A DNA stretch of 24,768 bases from JAZNOQ01 sp045589215 (GTDB lineage Bacteria > Bacillota > Clostridia > Oscillospirales > CAG-272). How positions within the stretch are numbered: position 1 is the stretch's first letter; every line of letters starts with the position of its first letter. This document shows positions 7,037-14,867 of the stretch, piece after piece. The position numbers were made by a program, and so were the translations under genes. The notes under the pieces were generated by a model, which had not been told where the DNA came from, did no database searches, and saw nothing but the letters and a program-made list of their open reading frames with translations. Where the stretch lies: assembly GCA_045589215.1 (NCBI GenBank), contig JAZNOQ010000077.1, forward strand, positions 1-24,768. The letters run 5' to 3'.

Positions 7037-9148
7037 ATGGGAAAAGGAAACCGCAACAGACAGCGGAATCAGCAGGCTGCTGCTGAGGATCGCTACAATC
7101 ATCCCGAAAAGTATCAGAAGAAGGGAAATAAGAACGCGAAGAAGAAGGGCGCAATCCCTGCTTGGGCAAACGTTCTGGCAATCGTTCTCGTTGCTGTCAT
7201 TCTGGTCGGCTCGATCTCGCTCATCGCAATCTACAAAAACGGTGTGATCCTGCGTACAAGAACGGCACTTAAGAGCGATCACTATAAGATCTCGGGTACG
7301 ATGATGCAGTATTTCTACTACTATCAGTACCAGCAGACCTATTCGAATTATTATCAGATGGCTGTCTCGTATCTTGGCAGTGCCGATTACATCTCGTACT
7401 TTGGTTGGAATCTGAATGCAAACTATGCACACGATGACGAGCTGAACAATGCGTGCAAGCTCGGAACCGTACTCAAGGATGAGAACGGCAAGGACGTGAA
7501 GGACGAGGACGGCAACACCGTTTACGACAGCGTAGCGATCAACCTTCGCGGTGGCACCATCTACACCTGGTGGGATTACTTTATGGATCTCGCGATCAAG
7601 CAGGCACAGGAGGTTCTCGTTTTCTGTGAGGCTGCATACGCAGCGGGCTACACCTCGCTGAATTCGCTGAATCCCGATGCAAAGGACGACATCAACGCAG
7701 TCATTAAGGACCTTAAGAAGGCGGCGTCCGATGCAGGCTACTCCACGAGCGGCTACCTGTCTCAGCTTTACGGCAACGGCGTTACGATGAATGACGTTCG
7801 CAAGGCACTTGAGCTTTCGTCTATCGCATCCGAATACACCCTTCTCGTTGAGGAAAAATTCGGCGAGCAGACCACCTCGGATCAGATCAACGCAGAATAT
7901 GAGAAGAACAAGTACAACTATCACCATGCAGACGCGCTTTCGATCGCGATCGAGCTTTTCTACGACGAGATTCTTGAAAAGTACGTAGAAAAGCTTGGTG
8001 AGGAATATGAGGACTCGGAGTATAACGAGGCTGTCGCAAAGGCAGATAAGGAATACACCATTCGTCTCGAGCACCTTAAGGAGATCGCTCCTAAGTTTGC
8101 AGAGGCAAAGGAAAATGAAAAACTCTACCGCGACCTCGTTGCGGAGATCTACTCCTATATGTACTATTTCGACGCATACGTTGAGGAAACCGATAAGGAT
8201 CTTGCGATCAAGGACGTCGTTGAGGATGCAGTTGAATTCCTCAAGACGATGACTGACGAGACCAAGATTGAAGACGAAGACCCGATCCACGAGAGAATCG
8301 CGTCCTTTGTATACGAGGATATGGATCTTCTCCCGTACGAGGATATGAGCTATGAGAGCGGTGCGCTTGGCGATTGGGCGTTCAAGGCGATCGACCAGAA
8401 GGCCGGAAACGTGCTCGTTATCATCACCGAACTCGACGGAACCGAGAAGGTATATGCTTATCCTGAGCTTAAGTATGTAGACGTGGAAGAGGATGACGAC
8501 CACGATCACGATGAGGAAGAGGAGGACGACTCCTCCTCCGACTCCTCGGATAAGGAAGACGATAAGGATTCCGATAAGGTTACGAGCGAGCACGCCGGCG
8601 AGGAGTACACCTTCCGCGCATACTACATGCAGAAGCCCGGCGCACGCGATGAGTACAAGACCCTCGACATCGGCTTCATCCTGACGACTGTGGAAAACCA
8701 CGATCACAAGGAGGGCGAAAAGGTCGATCACGAGCACGTTGATGCTGAGGCTGTTTCGAATGAATACCTTAAGGATCTTCTTGCAAAGAGCGAACTGACC
8801 CCCGAGATCTTCGAGCAGTACGCAAAGGATAAGGGTGCTCAGAGCTACGATGTGCTTGAGGAATATATGAAGGGCGAATTCGGATACGACGAGTTCGACG
8901 AATGGGTATTCGCAGAGGGCTCCCGCGTCAATACCGGTGCAGTTATCCCGATCTACGGCGAAAACACGACCGATCCCGCGTACTATGTCGTCGCTTACTG
9001 CTTTGCAGAGGGCGAGGAGGCTTGGTACACTGCGGTTAAGGAGGACCTCGTTCATGAAAGATACTCCGCTTGGGAGACCGAGAGAACCGAGACCTTCGAA
9101 AAGAGAATCACGCTGAACGATTCTCTGATTACGGGTATTGCAAATTAA
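7037..9148 (+). CDS. Membrane-anchored extracytoplasmic protein, PrsA/SurA-like foldase candidate
   Basis: A 703-residue protein. A basic, Asn/Gln/Lys-rich cytoplasmic tail (1-38) precedes one membrane segment (about 41-66, ANVLAIVLVAVILVGSISLI), and the rest should be outside the membrane. Residues 85-420 are mostly helical and Tyr-rich. Residues about 482-517 form a very acidic loop with HDHD, DSSSDSSD and KEDDKDSDK, and a second His cluster (NHDHKEGEKVDHEHV) is near 551-565. The C-terminus has FEQYAKDKG, FDEWVFAEGSRVNTGAVIPI and YYVVAYCF, resembling the end of a parvulin-type domain, so a PrsA/SurA-like chaperone is the best guess. The rotamase domain is not clearly complete. ATG 7037 follows AGGAACGG. 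It is monocistronic. Confidence 0.7.
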   Translation: MGKGNRNRQRNQQAAAEDRYNHPEKYQKKGNKNAKKKGAIPAWANVLAIVLVAVILVGSISLIAIYKNGVILRTRTALKSDHYKISGTMMQYFYYYQYQQTYSNYYQMAVSYLGSADYISYFGWNLNANYAHDDELNNACKLGTVLKDENGKDVKDEDGNTVYDSVAINLRGGTIYTWWDYFMDLAIKQAQEVLVFCEAAYAAGYTSLNSLNPDAKDDINAVIKDLKKAASDAGYSTSGYLSQLYGNGVTMNDVRKALELSSIASEYTLLVEEKFGEQTTSDQINAEYEKNKYNYHHADALSIAIELFYDEILEKYVEKLGEEYEDSEYNEAVAKADKEYTIRLEHLKEIAPKFAEAKENEKLYRDLVAEIYSYMYYFDAYVEETDKDLAIKDVVEDAVEFLKTMTDETKIEDEDPIHERIASFVYEDMDLLPYEDMSYESGALGDWAFKAIDQKAGNVLVIITELDGTEKVYAYPELKYVDVEEDDDHDHDEEEEDDSSSDSSDKEDDKDSDKVTSEHAGEEYTFRAYYMQKPGARDEYKTLDIGFILTTVENHDHKEGEKVDHEHVDAEAVSNEYLKDLLAKSELTPEIFEQYAKDKGAQSYDVLEEYMKGEFGYDEFDEWVFAEGSRVNTGAVIPIYGENTTDPAYYVVAYCFAEGEEAWYTAVKEDLVHERYSAWETERTETFEKRITLNDSLITGIAN

Positions 9149-9158
9149 TCAGTTGCCC

Positions 9159-9243
9159 CTTTCGCGGTGCGTCCCCCCAATGGGGAGCATACTGTGAAAG
9201 CAGAGAAAGAGAGACACGGGAGGGACGGAATGTCCCTCCCGTG
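9159..9243 (+). terminator. Two tandem hairpins after the foldase-like gene
   Basis: The first is an imperfect hairpin closed by CTTTC (9159-9163) and GAAAG (9196-9200) with CCCC-AAT-GGGG at its tip. The second is a perfect 12-bp stem, CACGGGAGGGAC (9215-9226) with GTCCCTCCCGTG (9232-9243), followed by CGTTTACTTT. The weak T-tract makes it a probable rather than certain terminator. Confidence 0.6.
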
Positions 9244-9245
9244 CG

Positions 9246-9276
9246 TTTACTTTCCGGCTTCAGTATACATATACTG
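9246..9276 (+). promoter_or_regulatory. Promoter overlapped by a perfect dyad (operator candidate)
   Basis: TTTACT (9246-9251), 18 bp, TATACT (9270-9275). The -10 box lies inside CAGTATA-CA-TATACTG (9261-9276), a perfect 7-2-7 dyad, so a dimeric regulator bound there would block transcription of the gene at 9340. Confidence 0.45.
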
Positions 9277-9339
9277 ATACAGTCGGCGTATTTTGGCTGA
9301 CTATGAATGACACAGTTTTGAGAAAGGCTTGGTTAAATT

Positions 9340-9993
9340 ATGGTACTCGAACCGAAACAGACGACCGTCGGATACCGCTGTCCGCATTGCGGCGCGGGTG
9401 TGCTCAGCGTGGTGGGAATGCTCAGCCTCGGTGCAGATATGCTGAAGCTGAAATGTGATTGCGGCGAAAGTGAGCTTTCGCTGGTCTTTACAAAGGACGG
9501 ACTTGTCCGTCTTTCGGTTCCGTGCATTCTTTGTCCGAACCCACACACCTATACGGTACGCAGATCGCTCTTTTTTGAAAAGGAGCTATTCTGCCTTCCG
9601 TGTCCCTACTCCGATCTCAACGTTTGTATGATCGGAGACACCAACCTCGTGAAGGCAGAGCTCTCGCGCACAGAGCTTGAGCTGCTTCAGATCCTTGAGG
9701 AAAGCGGTGTCGACAGCTTTGCGGCACTGCATAAGTCCTTGGGCGAGGAGGAGCTTCCCGATCCCGAGATCCGCGATATCGTGACCTTCGTGATCAGCGA
9801 GCTTGACGAGGAGGGGAAGATCCTTTGCAAATGTGAGGCGCGCCCCGAGGAGGAGGGAAGCTACGACGTAGAGATCGCTTGTGACCACGTCCGCGTAACG
9901 TGCAAGAAGTGCGGTGCGACACGCTCGATCCCGACCGATTCCTACCTCGCCGCACACGCGTTTCTCAACTGCGACGAATTGCGGCTCGAGTGA
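9340..9993 (+). CDS. Cysteine-rich putative zinc-binding protein
   Basis: A 217-residue soluble protein that I cannot assign to a named family. It has many zinc-type cysteine pairs: CPHC (14-17) with CDC (39-41), CILC (62-65) with CLPC (85-88) and C96, and a C-terminal CKC (163-165), C181 and CKKC (188-191). This suggests two N-terminal zinc ribbons and one at the C-terminus. Between them a helical, acidic segment (SRTELELLQILEESGVDSFAAL, then EIRDIVTFVISELDEEGKI) could be a winged-helix or protein-binding part. The start is ATG 9340 with AAAGG twelve bases upstream. It is monocistronic behind a dyad-covered promoter. A regulatory role is possible but not shown. Confidence 0.7.
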   Translation: MVLEPKQTTVGYRCPHCGAGVLSVVGMLSLGADMLKLKCDCGESELSLVFTKDGLVRLSVPCILCPNPHTYTVRRSLFFEKELFCLPCPYSDLNVCMIGDTNLVKAELSRTELELLQILEESGVDSFAALHKSLGEEELPDPEIRDIVTFVISELDEEGKILCKCEARPEEEGSYDVEIACDHVRVTCKKCGATRSIPTDSYLAAHAFLNCDELRLE

Positions 9994-10142
9994 TTCCGTG
10001 TAAAATCGACACCAAAAAACACAAAAGGAAATTTGTCACCAAAAGGCGACCCCCTTCATAGTATGGTAATGTGAATCGAAAAAACCGAACGGCAAATGCC
10101 GACGGGAACGGTTCGCTATTCTGTGACAAGGAGGATGCCTTT

Positions 10143-10271
10143 ATGAACTGCCTTTGCAATCTCTTCAACGGTAACACCGGTTGCATCTGGATCGTCATCA
10201 TCGCGCTGCTTTTGCTCTGCAACAACGGCTATGGCAACGGCTGTGGCTGCAACAACGGCTGCGGCTGCTAA
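10143..10271 (+). CDS. Tiny Cys/Gly-rich membrane protein, 42 residues
   Basis: The product starts MNCLCNLFNG, has one hydrophobic segment (CIWIVIIALLLLC, residues 14-26) and ends in a Gly/Asn/Cys-rich tail (GNGCGCNNGCGC). An almost ideal ribosome binding site, AAGGAGG (10128-10134), lies eight bases before the ATG, so it is probably translated. Small one-helix Gly/Cys-tailed proteins of this kind are common in Clostridia and Bacilli and are often sporulation-linked; that role here is inference. Upstream, CATAGTAT at 10057-10064 loosely resembles a SigE/SigK-type -10, but no matching -35 is clear. Confidence 0.7.
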   Translation: MNCLCNLFNGNTGCIWIVIIALLLLCNNGYGNGCGCNNGCGC

Positions 10272-10319
10272 GAATCTGTGCGGCTGATGCGATGAAGCAA
10301 GTCAGCCCCTCGTGATCCC

Positions 10320-10355
10320 CCCAAGACCGCTCGGTAAGCTCCGCGCGGTCTTGGG
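10320..10355 (+). terminator. Strong hairpin between the small protein and the EIIC gene
   Basis: CCCAAGACCGC (10320-10330) pairs perfectly with GCGGTCTTGGG (10345-10355), loop of 14. No T-tract follows (ACCTCAAAG), so it could be a processing or stability hairpin, or a leader element for the gene at 10395, instead of a terminator. Confidence 0.5.
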
Positions 10356-10394
10356 ACCTCAAAGAGAAAAAGGCTGCCTGCAACGGAGGTACAT

Positions 10395-11528
10395 ATGTCA
10401 AAGCAAGAAGGAAAAAAGAAAGGGACAAGCCGTTTTGCGGCATTTCTCGCGCGTAAGAAGATCGTGATCTCGCCGCGTCGCTACGCGATCGATGCGATGT
10501 CTGCGATGGCACAGGGACTCTTCGCGTCACTACTCGTCGGAACGATACTGAAGGCGATCGGAATGATCCCCGGACTCGCGCTGCTCGCGCAGATCGGCGG
10601 ATATGCACAGGCGGTTGCGGGCCCTGCAATGGGCGCGGCGATCGCATACGGACTCGAAGCACCGATGCTCGTCATCTTTTCATCTGCGGCAGTCGGATAC
10701 GCCGCCAATGCGCTCGGCGGCGCAGGCGGACCCTTTGCCGTGCTTCTCATCGCGATCATAGCGGTCGAATGCGGCAAGGCGATCTCGAAGGAAACGAAGG
10801 TCGATATCGTTGTAACGCCCCTCGTCACGGTGCTTGTCGGCGGTGTTCTTTCGGTGTTCGTCGCACCGTATATCGGGACGGCGATCGGTTATCTCAGTCA
10901 GTTCATCGGCTGGGCGACCGAGCAGCAGCCCCTTGTGATGGGCCTGATCGTATCGGTCGTGATGGGTATTGCTCTGACGCTTCCAATCAGCTCGGCGGCG
11001 ATCTGTGCAGGTCTCGGACTTTCGGGGGCTGCGATCCTTGCCGCGGATGGCTCTGTGATGGCTCTGAATTACGAGGGACTTGCCCTCGCGGGCGGCGCAG
11101 CGATCGCAGGCTGTTGTGCGCAGATGGTCGGCTTTGCCGTAATGAGCTTCCGCGAAAACGGTGTCGGCGGGCTTCTGTCGCAGGGAATCGGCACCTCAAT
11201 GCTCCAAATGCCGAACATCGTGAAAAATCCGCGCATCTGGATCCCCCCGATCGTGGCGTCTGCCGTTACGGGACCGCTTGCGACGACCGTGTTTGCGATG
11301 CGCCACTACGGCACGGCGATCAATTCGGGGATGGGAACCTGCGGGCTTCTCGGACCGATCAGTATGGTGCTTGGTTGGTTCTCGGGGGAATATCCCGCGA
11401 CGGTCGGCGTTCTGGATTGGGTCGGGCTCATACTGATCTGCTTCGTCCTGCCTGCGGTGATCTCCGTCGCGCTTTGTGCGCTTCTCCGTAAGATCGGATG
11501 GATCCGAGAGGGAGATATGAAGCTGTAA
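10395..11528 (+). CDS. PTS EIIC-type permease (PTS_EIIC_2 family)
   Basis: A 377-residue integral membrane protein that looks like a stand-alone phosphotransferase-system IIC permease of the PF13303 type. A basic N-terminus (SKQEGKKKGTSRFAAFLARKK) leads into ISPRRYAIDAMSAMAQGLFASLLVGTI, then about nine or ten hydrophobic, Gly/Ala-rich segments, including PISSAAICAGLGLSGAAILA and a conserved-looking region TGPLATTVFAMRHYGTAINS followed by GMGTCGLLGPI. No IIA or IIB domain is fused or encoded nearby, so the substrate and the phosphoryl donor are unknown. ATG 10395 has GGAGG five bases upstream. The gene faces the GH20 gene across a shared terminator; I see no evidence that they are co-regulated. 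Confidence 0.82.
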   Translation: MSKQEGKKKGTSRFAAFLARKKIVISPRRYAIDAMSAMAQGLFASLLVGTILKAIGMIPGLALLAQIGGYAQAVAGPAMGAAIAYGLEAPMLVIFSSAAVGYAANALGGAGGPFAVLLIAIIAVECGKAISKETKVDIVVTPLVTVLVGGVLSVFVAPYIGTAIGYLSQFIGWATEQQPLVMGLIVSVVMGIALTLPISSAAICAGLGLSGAAILAADGSVMALNYEGLALAGGAAIAGCCAQMVGFAVMSFRENGVGGLLSQGIGTSMLQMPNIVKNPRIWIPPIVASAVTGPLATTVFAMRHYGTAINSGMGTCGLLGPISMVLGWFSGEYPATVGVLDWVGLILICFVLPAVISVALCALLRKIGWIREGDMKL

Positions 11529-11534
11529 AATCAA

Positions 11535-11568
11535 AAAGGTGCTGAGTCTTTTGGCTCAGCACCTTTTT
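11535..11568. terminator. Bidirectional terminator between EIIC and GH20 genes
   Basis: AAAGGTGCTGAG (11535-11546) pairs perfectly with CTCAGCACCTTT (11555-11566), followed by TTTTT on the plus strand and also T-rich on the minus strand. It serves two convergent genes. Confidence 0.92.
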
Positions 11569-11586
11569 TTGATGTTTGGGTTATGA

Positions 11587-13476
11587 TCAGAGAATGCCAA
11601 CGGATGCGGCAGTCGTCCAATTCTGGTGCTGCAGATACTGACCTTCCGTACCCGGACGAAACGGCAGGCAGGGCTGCTCAAGCTCTTCGATGCGGTCGAT
11701 CTCGCCGTTTACGTAAGCGATCACGCGTGCGCGCGTTGAAACGAGTCTCGCACGGAGACCGCCGAGACGGATCTCCTGGTTTCCGAACCCGAAGGTCTTG
11801 TTCTCAAAGTACCACTGTTTGCGGAACTTTGTAATGAAGTCGTCGAGACGGTCGATCATAGCGGAGATCTTATCGGCAAGTGCCGAGAGCTCGTCGATGT
11901 TCTTGTCATTGTATGCCTTGCGGAGCAGGACTGAAACGTCACACTTGATGGAGAGCAGACGGCAGAGAGCGGCGAGGGTTTCGTACATATAGCCGAAGGT
12001 CTCGTGTCCTGTGTACTGCTCAAGTCGCTCTGCGGCAGCCTTGAAGCCTGCGGGAGCTGTTTCGGGATCGAAGTGACAGTCGAGAATTCCCTCAAGCGGA
12101 TCGTTGTAAAGGAGATAACGGGAGGGGTTGAGGGGCTTGCCCGCATCGATCGTGATGCCGGGAAGCTCGTTCGGCGCGTCAAGCGTGAGGAGCGCCTCAA
12201 AGCCGATGCCGAAGCATTCCTCGGAGCGCTTTTCAAGAAGCTCGGTCGTGACTTTTTCGCTTGCGAATACTCTTTCTGCAAAGTAGAGAAGAACGGAAAG
12301 GGGAGCGAACTGCGAAGCCTCGCCGCCGTTGTCGCCCCAAGCGGTGACGATCATATTCTTCAGTCCCTTTTCCTCGCAGATGTCAAGCTGAAGCTCGCTC
12401 GAAACGAGAGAGAAGCGGTTGTGGGGAGCGAAGCCCGACCACTTCCAAGCGCCGCCCGCGAAGGAAACGGGATTGTTGAATTTCAGGTGAGCGTCGATCA
12501 TATGCTCGAAAATGTCACGGTTGAGTGAATAATAGTCCCAATAGATCAAGGTCAGTCCTGCGGGAACCTTTTCCATAACCTCGGGCGAGATCTCGCCTTC
12601 CTTGACACGGTACGTGCCGTTGAATGCCATTCTGAAGAACATATCGCTCCAGATCATCGGCTCAACGCCCTCTTCATTGCAGATCGCAACGACGCGGTCG
12701 AGATGCTCAAGCATGATTTCGTGCTGCGGGCGGAGTCCGTGCTTTGCCATATATGCGCCTCTGCCGAGTGAGTGTGCCTCGTCCATGCCGAGGTTGACTC
12801 TACGCGAGCGGAAGCATTCCTTGCAGGTCTTCAGCATTGTTTTGATGAAGTCGTAGGTCGCCTCCTCTCCGACGAGAAGGATCGAGCCCGAGTCCTTGAT
12901 CTTGCTGAACGCAGACCAACGGAGTGCCTGCCCGAGGTGTGCGAGTGCCTGAATGCAGGGGATGACCTCAATCCCGAATTGATATGCGTAATCATCGATC
13001 TCGCGAAGCTCACTCTTTGTAAATCTTCCTCTCATATGACCGAAATAGGGATACTCGGGCATTTCATAGGTCTCTTCGGTGTATAGCATCAGGGAGTTGA
13101 AGCCCATCAATGCGAGGTAGCGGATCATACGCTTTGCGCTTGCGATGTTGTATACCGCGTTACGCGACATATCCGCCATGTAGCAAAGCATTGCGTCGTT
13201 TGCCTTCTGCGTGATCTCCTTTTCGTCACCTGCGATGAAGCCTGCAAGCATCGAAGCGGCACGGAAGAATTCTACGTTTTGGGAGTAAACGATCTTAACG
13301 GTCGCGTTACATTCGGGGCAGGACACACGGCTTACGGAGAAGCTGTCCCCCTTGACTGCGGCAACAACAACGGCGTCGCTGTCCTCCGAGAGAACAAGTC
13401 CCGCATCTGCGGCGATCTCCTGAAATCCTTTCAGAAGCTCCTTGTCAAAGGACGGCGTGAAGCGAATTTTTTGCAT
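11587..13476 (-). CDS. Glycoside hydrolase family 20, beta-N-acetylhexosaminidase
   Basis: A 629-residue enzyme without a signal peptide, so probably cytoplasmic, releasing terminal N-acetylhexosamine or related residues from imported glycans. Residues 1-95 form a GH20b-like N-terminal domain. The TIM barrel starts near 97 (MLCYMADMSRNAVYNI), with MGFNSLMLYTEETYEMPEYP and YFGHMRGRFTKSELREID. The catalytic Asp-Glu pair is D232-E233 in LGMDEAHSLGRG, as substrate-assisted GH20 enzymes require. YWDYYSLNRDIF and GGAWKWSGFAPHNRFS are later barrel motifs, followed by a helical C-terminal domain. ATG 13476 has AAAGGAG seven bases upstream; the frame is open another 48 codons into the promoter, which is not coding. 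It has its own promoter and a palindromic operator candidate. Confidence 0.88.
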   Translation of the reverse strand: MQKIRFTPSFDKELLKGFQEIAADAGLVLSEDSDAVVVAAVKGDSFSVSRVSCPECNATVKIVYSQNVEFFRAASMLAGFIAGDEKEITQKANDAMLCYMADMSRNAVYNIASAKRMIRYLALMGFNSLMLYTEETYEMPEYPYFGHMRGRFTKSELREIDDYAYQFGIEVIPCIQALAHLGQALRWSAFSKIKDSGSILLVGEEATYDFIKTMLKTCKECFRSRRVNLGMDEAHSLGRGAYMAKHGLRPQHEIMLEHLDRVVAICNEEGVEPMIWSDMFFRMAFNGTYRVKEGEISPEVMEKVPAGLTLIYWDYYSLNRDIFEHMIDAHLKFNNPVSFAGGAWKWSGFAPHNRFSLVSSELQLDICEEKGLKNMIVTAWGDNGGEASQFAPLSVLLYFAERVFASEKVTTELLEKRSEECFGIGFEALLTLDAPNELPGITIDAGKPLNPSRYLLYNDPLEGILDCHFDPETAPAGFKAAAERLEQYTGHETFGYMYETLAALCRLLSIKCDVSVLLRKAYNDKNIDELSALADKISAMIDRLDDFITKFRKQWYFENKTFGFGNQEIRLGGLRARLVSTRARVIAYVNGEIDRIEELEQPCLPFRPGTEGQYLQHQNWTTAASVGIL

Positions 13477-13524
13477 AGTAAAACTCCTTTCAAAACATCC
13501 GGTCTTATCGGTAAAGCGCATTCG

Positions 13525-13536
13525 CCGTGTACACGG
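13525..13536. promoter_or_regulatory. 12-bp perfect palindrome, operator candidate for the GH20 gene
   Basis: CCGTGTACACGG is fully self-complementary. It lies about 20-35 bases downstream of the predicted start of the leftward GH20 transcript, a typical place for a repressor of a sugar-use gene. The regulator is not identified. Confidence 0.5.
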
Positions 13537-13564
13537 TAAAACAGGGCAAATTTTCCTTACCATT

Positions 13565-13593
13565 ATTGTATAACAAGAAAATTCAAAAGTCAA
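13565..13593 (-). promoter_or_regulatory. Sigma-A promoter of the GH20 gene
   Basis: On the minus strand: TTGACT (13588-13593), 17-bp spacer, TACAAT (13565-13570). Confidence 0.8.
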
Positions 13594-13623
13594 TCCAAAA
13601 TTTTTGCAAAAACTTAGCACGAT

Positions 13624-13697
13624 ATTGCTTTCTCTAGGAAAGAAAGCAATCTTCTCCTATATAGATCGTCAAAAAGCCCCGTAAGCTCAAAAAGGCT
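13624..13697. other. Two hairpins between divergent promoters (insulator-like)
   Basis: ATTGCTTTCT (13624-13633) and AGAAAGCAAT (13641-13650) form a perfect 10-bp inverted repeat. A second hairpin near 13671-13697, AAAAGCC with GGCTTTT, has a T-rich tract on either strand, best on the minus strand (GGGGCTTTTTG). Neither lies downstream of a sense gene; they sit between the GH20 and recombinase promoters. Confidence 0.5.
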
Positions 13698-13715
13698 TTT
13701 ATTTCCTTTCTGTCT

Positions 13716-13743
13716 TTGAATTCTAAAGCAATTGTTGTAAAAT
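13716..13743 (+). promoter_or_regulatory. Promoter of the tyrosine recombinase gene
   Basis: TTGAAT (13716-13721), 16-bp spacer, TAAAAT (13738-13743). The leader is short, about 25 nt. Confidence 0.65.
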
Positions 13744-13775
13744 AATAGAGTCAAAGGTCCAAAGGAGGAATACAA

Positions 13776-14615
13776 ATGGAAATGACAATAACGAAAAAGA
13801 AGGAGGAGGCGTTTCGCAGGTATTTGTACGACAACGAAAAGAGCCTTGCCACAGTGGAAAAATATATGCGGGATATTCGCGTATTTTTAAATTTTCTGAA
13901 AGGACGGGAGCCTGACCGAACCGCAGTCCTTTCATACAAAGAGCATCTCGGACGGGACTACGCGGTTGCGAGCGCGAACTCGATGCTTGCCGCACTGAAT
14001 GCGTTTTTCAAATTCGTGGGGCGGCTTGATCTTTGCGTACGGCAATTCAAGGTGCAAAGAAAGACCTTTTCGCCTGCTGAGAGAGAGCTTTCACGCGAGG
14101 AATACCTGCAGCTCATCCGCACGGCGGAGAAAAAGAAAAACGAGAGGCTTTCTCTCGTCCTTCAAACGATCTGCGGCACAGGCATCCGTGTTTCGGAGCT
14201 GAAATATATCACTGTCGAGGCGGCGAGGAGCGGGGAGGTCTCCGTATCGTGCAAGGGTAAAGTGCGAACGGTTTTCATTGTTTCGGGACTTCAGAAAAAG
14301 CTTCTCGCGTACGCGCGGAAGTATGGGATCTCATCGGGAGTGTTGTTCCGAACGAGATCGGGAAAACCGATCAACCGAACGAGCGTGTGGAGGGAGATGA
14401 AATCGCTCTGCATCGAGGCGGGTGTTTCTCCGAAAAAGGTCTTTCCGCATAATCTGAGACACCTGTTTGCACGGACGTTTTACGGGGTCGAGAAGGATAT
14501 CGCGAAGCTCGCGGATATTCTTGGTCACTCGAGTATCAACACGACGCGCATTTATATCATCGAGACGGGTGTCGAGCATCGACGGAAAATGGAAAATATG
14601 CGTTTGATCATTTGA
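13776..14615 (+). CDS. Tyrosine recombinase / site-specific DNA invertase candidate
   Basis: A 279-residue XerC/XerD-like enzyme that would cut and rejoin DNA at paired sites through a 3'-phosphotyrosine intermediate. Residues 8-95 form the N-terminal core-binding (SAM-like) domain. The catalytic domain has the full set: R138 in GTGIRVSEL, lysine 160 or 162 in SCKGKVR, H225 and R228 in HNLRHLF, H251 in GHSS, and nucleophile Y260 in TRIYI. AAAGGAGG sits seven bases before ATG 13776. It lacks the arm-binding domain of phage integrases, and no excisionase, phage gene or att site is nearby. A pair of inverted crossover-type sites begins 198 bp downstream, so the likely job is inverting that segment. 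No clean terminator of its own follows; the hairpins inside the segment would serve. Confidence 0.9.
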   Translation: MEMTITKKKEEAFRRYLYDNEKSLATVEKYMRDIRVFLNFLKGREPDRTAVLSYKEHLGRDYAVASANSMLAALNAFFKFVGRLDLCVRQFKVQRKTFSPAERELSREEYLQLIRTAEKKKNERLSLVLQTICGTGIRVSELKYITVEAARSGEVSVSCKGKVRTVFIVSGLQKKLLAYARKYGISSGVLFRTRSGKPINRTSVWREMKSLCIEAGVSPKKVFPHNLRHLFARTFYGVEKDIAKLADILGHSSINTTRIYIIETGVEHRRKMENMRLII

Positions 14616-14780
14616 GGGGGAGCCCTCTCACCCGCTTCACGGAAGCTCTCACGAGGGAAGAGCCTTAGAGCGCGTAGCCTCTTCAAAAAAGCCTCTCACC
14701 TTGGAAGAGGTGGCTCGTCGCAGGCGAGGTGTCTCGCCGCAGGTGAGACGGAGAGGGGAATGCGAGACAAGGCATTCCAA
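14616..14780. repeat. REP-like hairpin-rich intergenic repeat
   Basis: This non-coding stretch has paired short motifs such as CTCG-TCGCAGG-CGAG and GTCTC-GCCGCAGGT-GAGAC, and repeated CTCTCAC/GTGAGAG and GAGGTGG words. On the minus strand it reads CTCCGTCTCACCTGCGGCG, then CCACCTCTTCCAAGGTGAG, resembling the short dispersed palindromic repeats common between genes in gut Clostridia. Only one copy is seen here, so the repeat status rests on that resemblance. A GAGGG-GGAG-CCCTC hairpin (14614-14627) overlaps the recombinase stop codon. Confidence 0.45.
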
Positions 14781-14781
14781 C

Positions 14782-14806
14782 AAAAAAACGCCGCCGAAGC
14801 GGACGC
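14782..14806 (-). terminator. Minus-strand terminator just outside the left inverted repeat
   Basis: On the minus strand, CG-T-CCGC, a TTCG tetraloop and GCGG-CG (one bulged T) are followed by seven T. It would stop leftward transcripts from the invertible promoter after about 80 nt, before they reach the recombinase gene. Confidence 0.65.
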
Positions 14807-14812
14807 CGATGC

Positions 14813-14833
14813 AACGTAATGTGTATTATGTTG
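14813..14833 (+). repeat. Left inverted repeat / recombinase crossover site (IRL)
   Basis: Contains TAATGTGTATTATGTTG (14817-14833), an exact 17-bp inverted match to 15072-15088, extended by AAC to 20 of 21 matching bases. Internally it is CAACGTAAT, core GTGT, ATTATGTTG: two near-symmetric arms around an asymmetric core. Confidence 0.85.
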
Positions 14834-14867
14834 TAAACTGTGGAATAAATCCGAGGATACATAAGGT

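Noticed and set aside
6947..9055. 702-codon open frame on the minus strand
   Set aside because: It lies antisense to the foldase-like gene, is a product of that gene's codon bias, and has no domain, promoter or ribosome binding site.
10057..10064. SigE/SigK-type sporulation promoter before the tiny Cys/Gly protein
   Set aside because: The -10-like CATAGTAT has no convincing partner at the -35 position, so it is mentioned only as weak evidence.
13776..14615. Phage or integrative-element integrase
   Set aside because: No phage, conjugation or excisionase genes and no att site adjoin it, and it lacks an arm-binding domain; the adjacent inverted sites explain it better.
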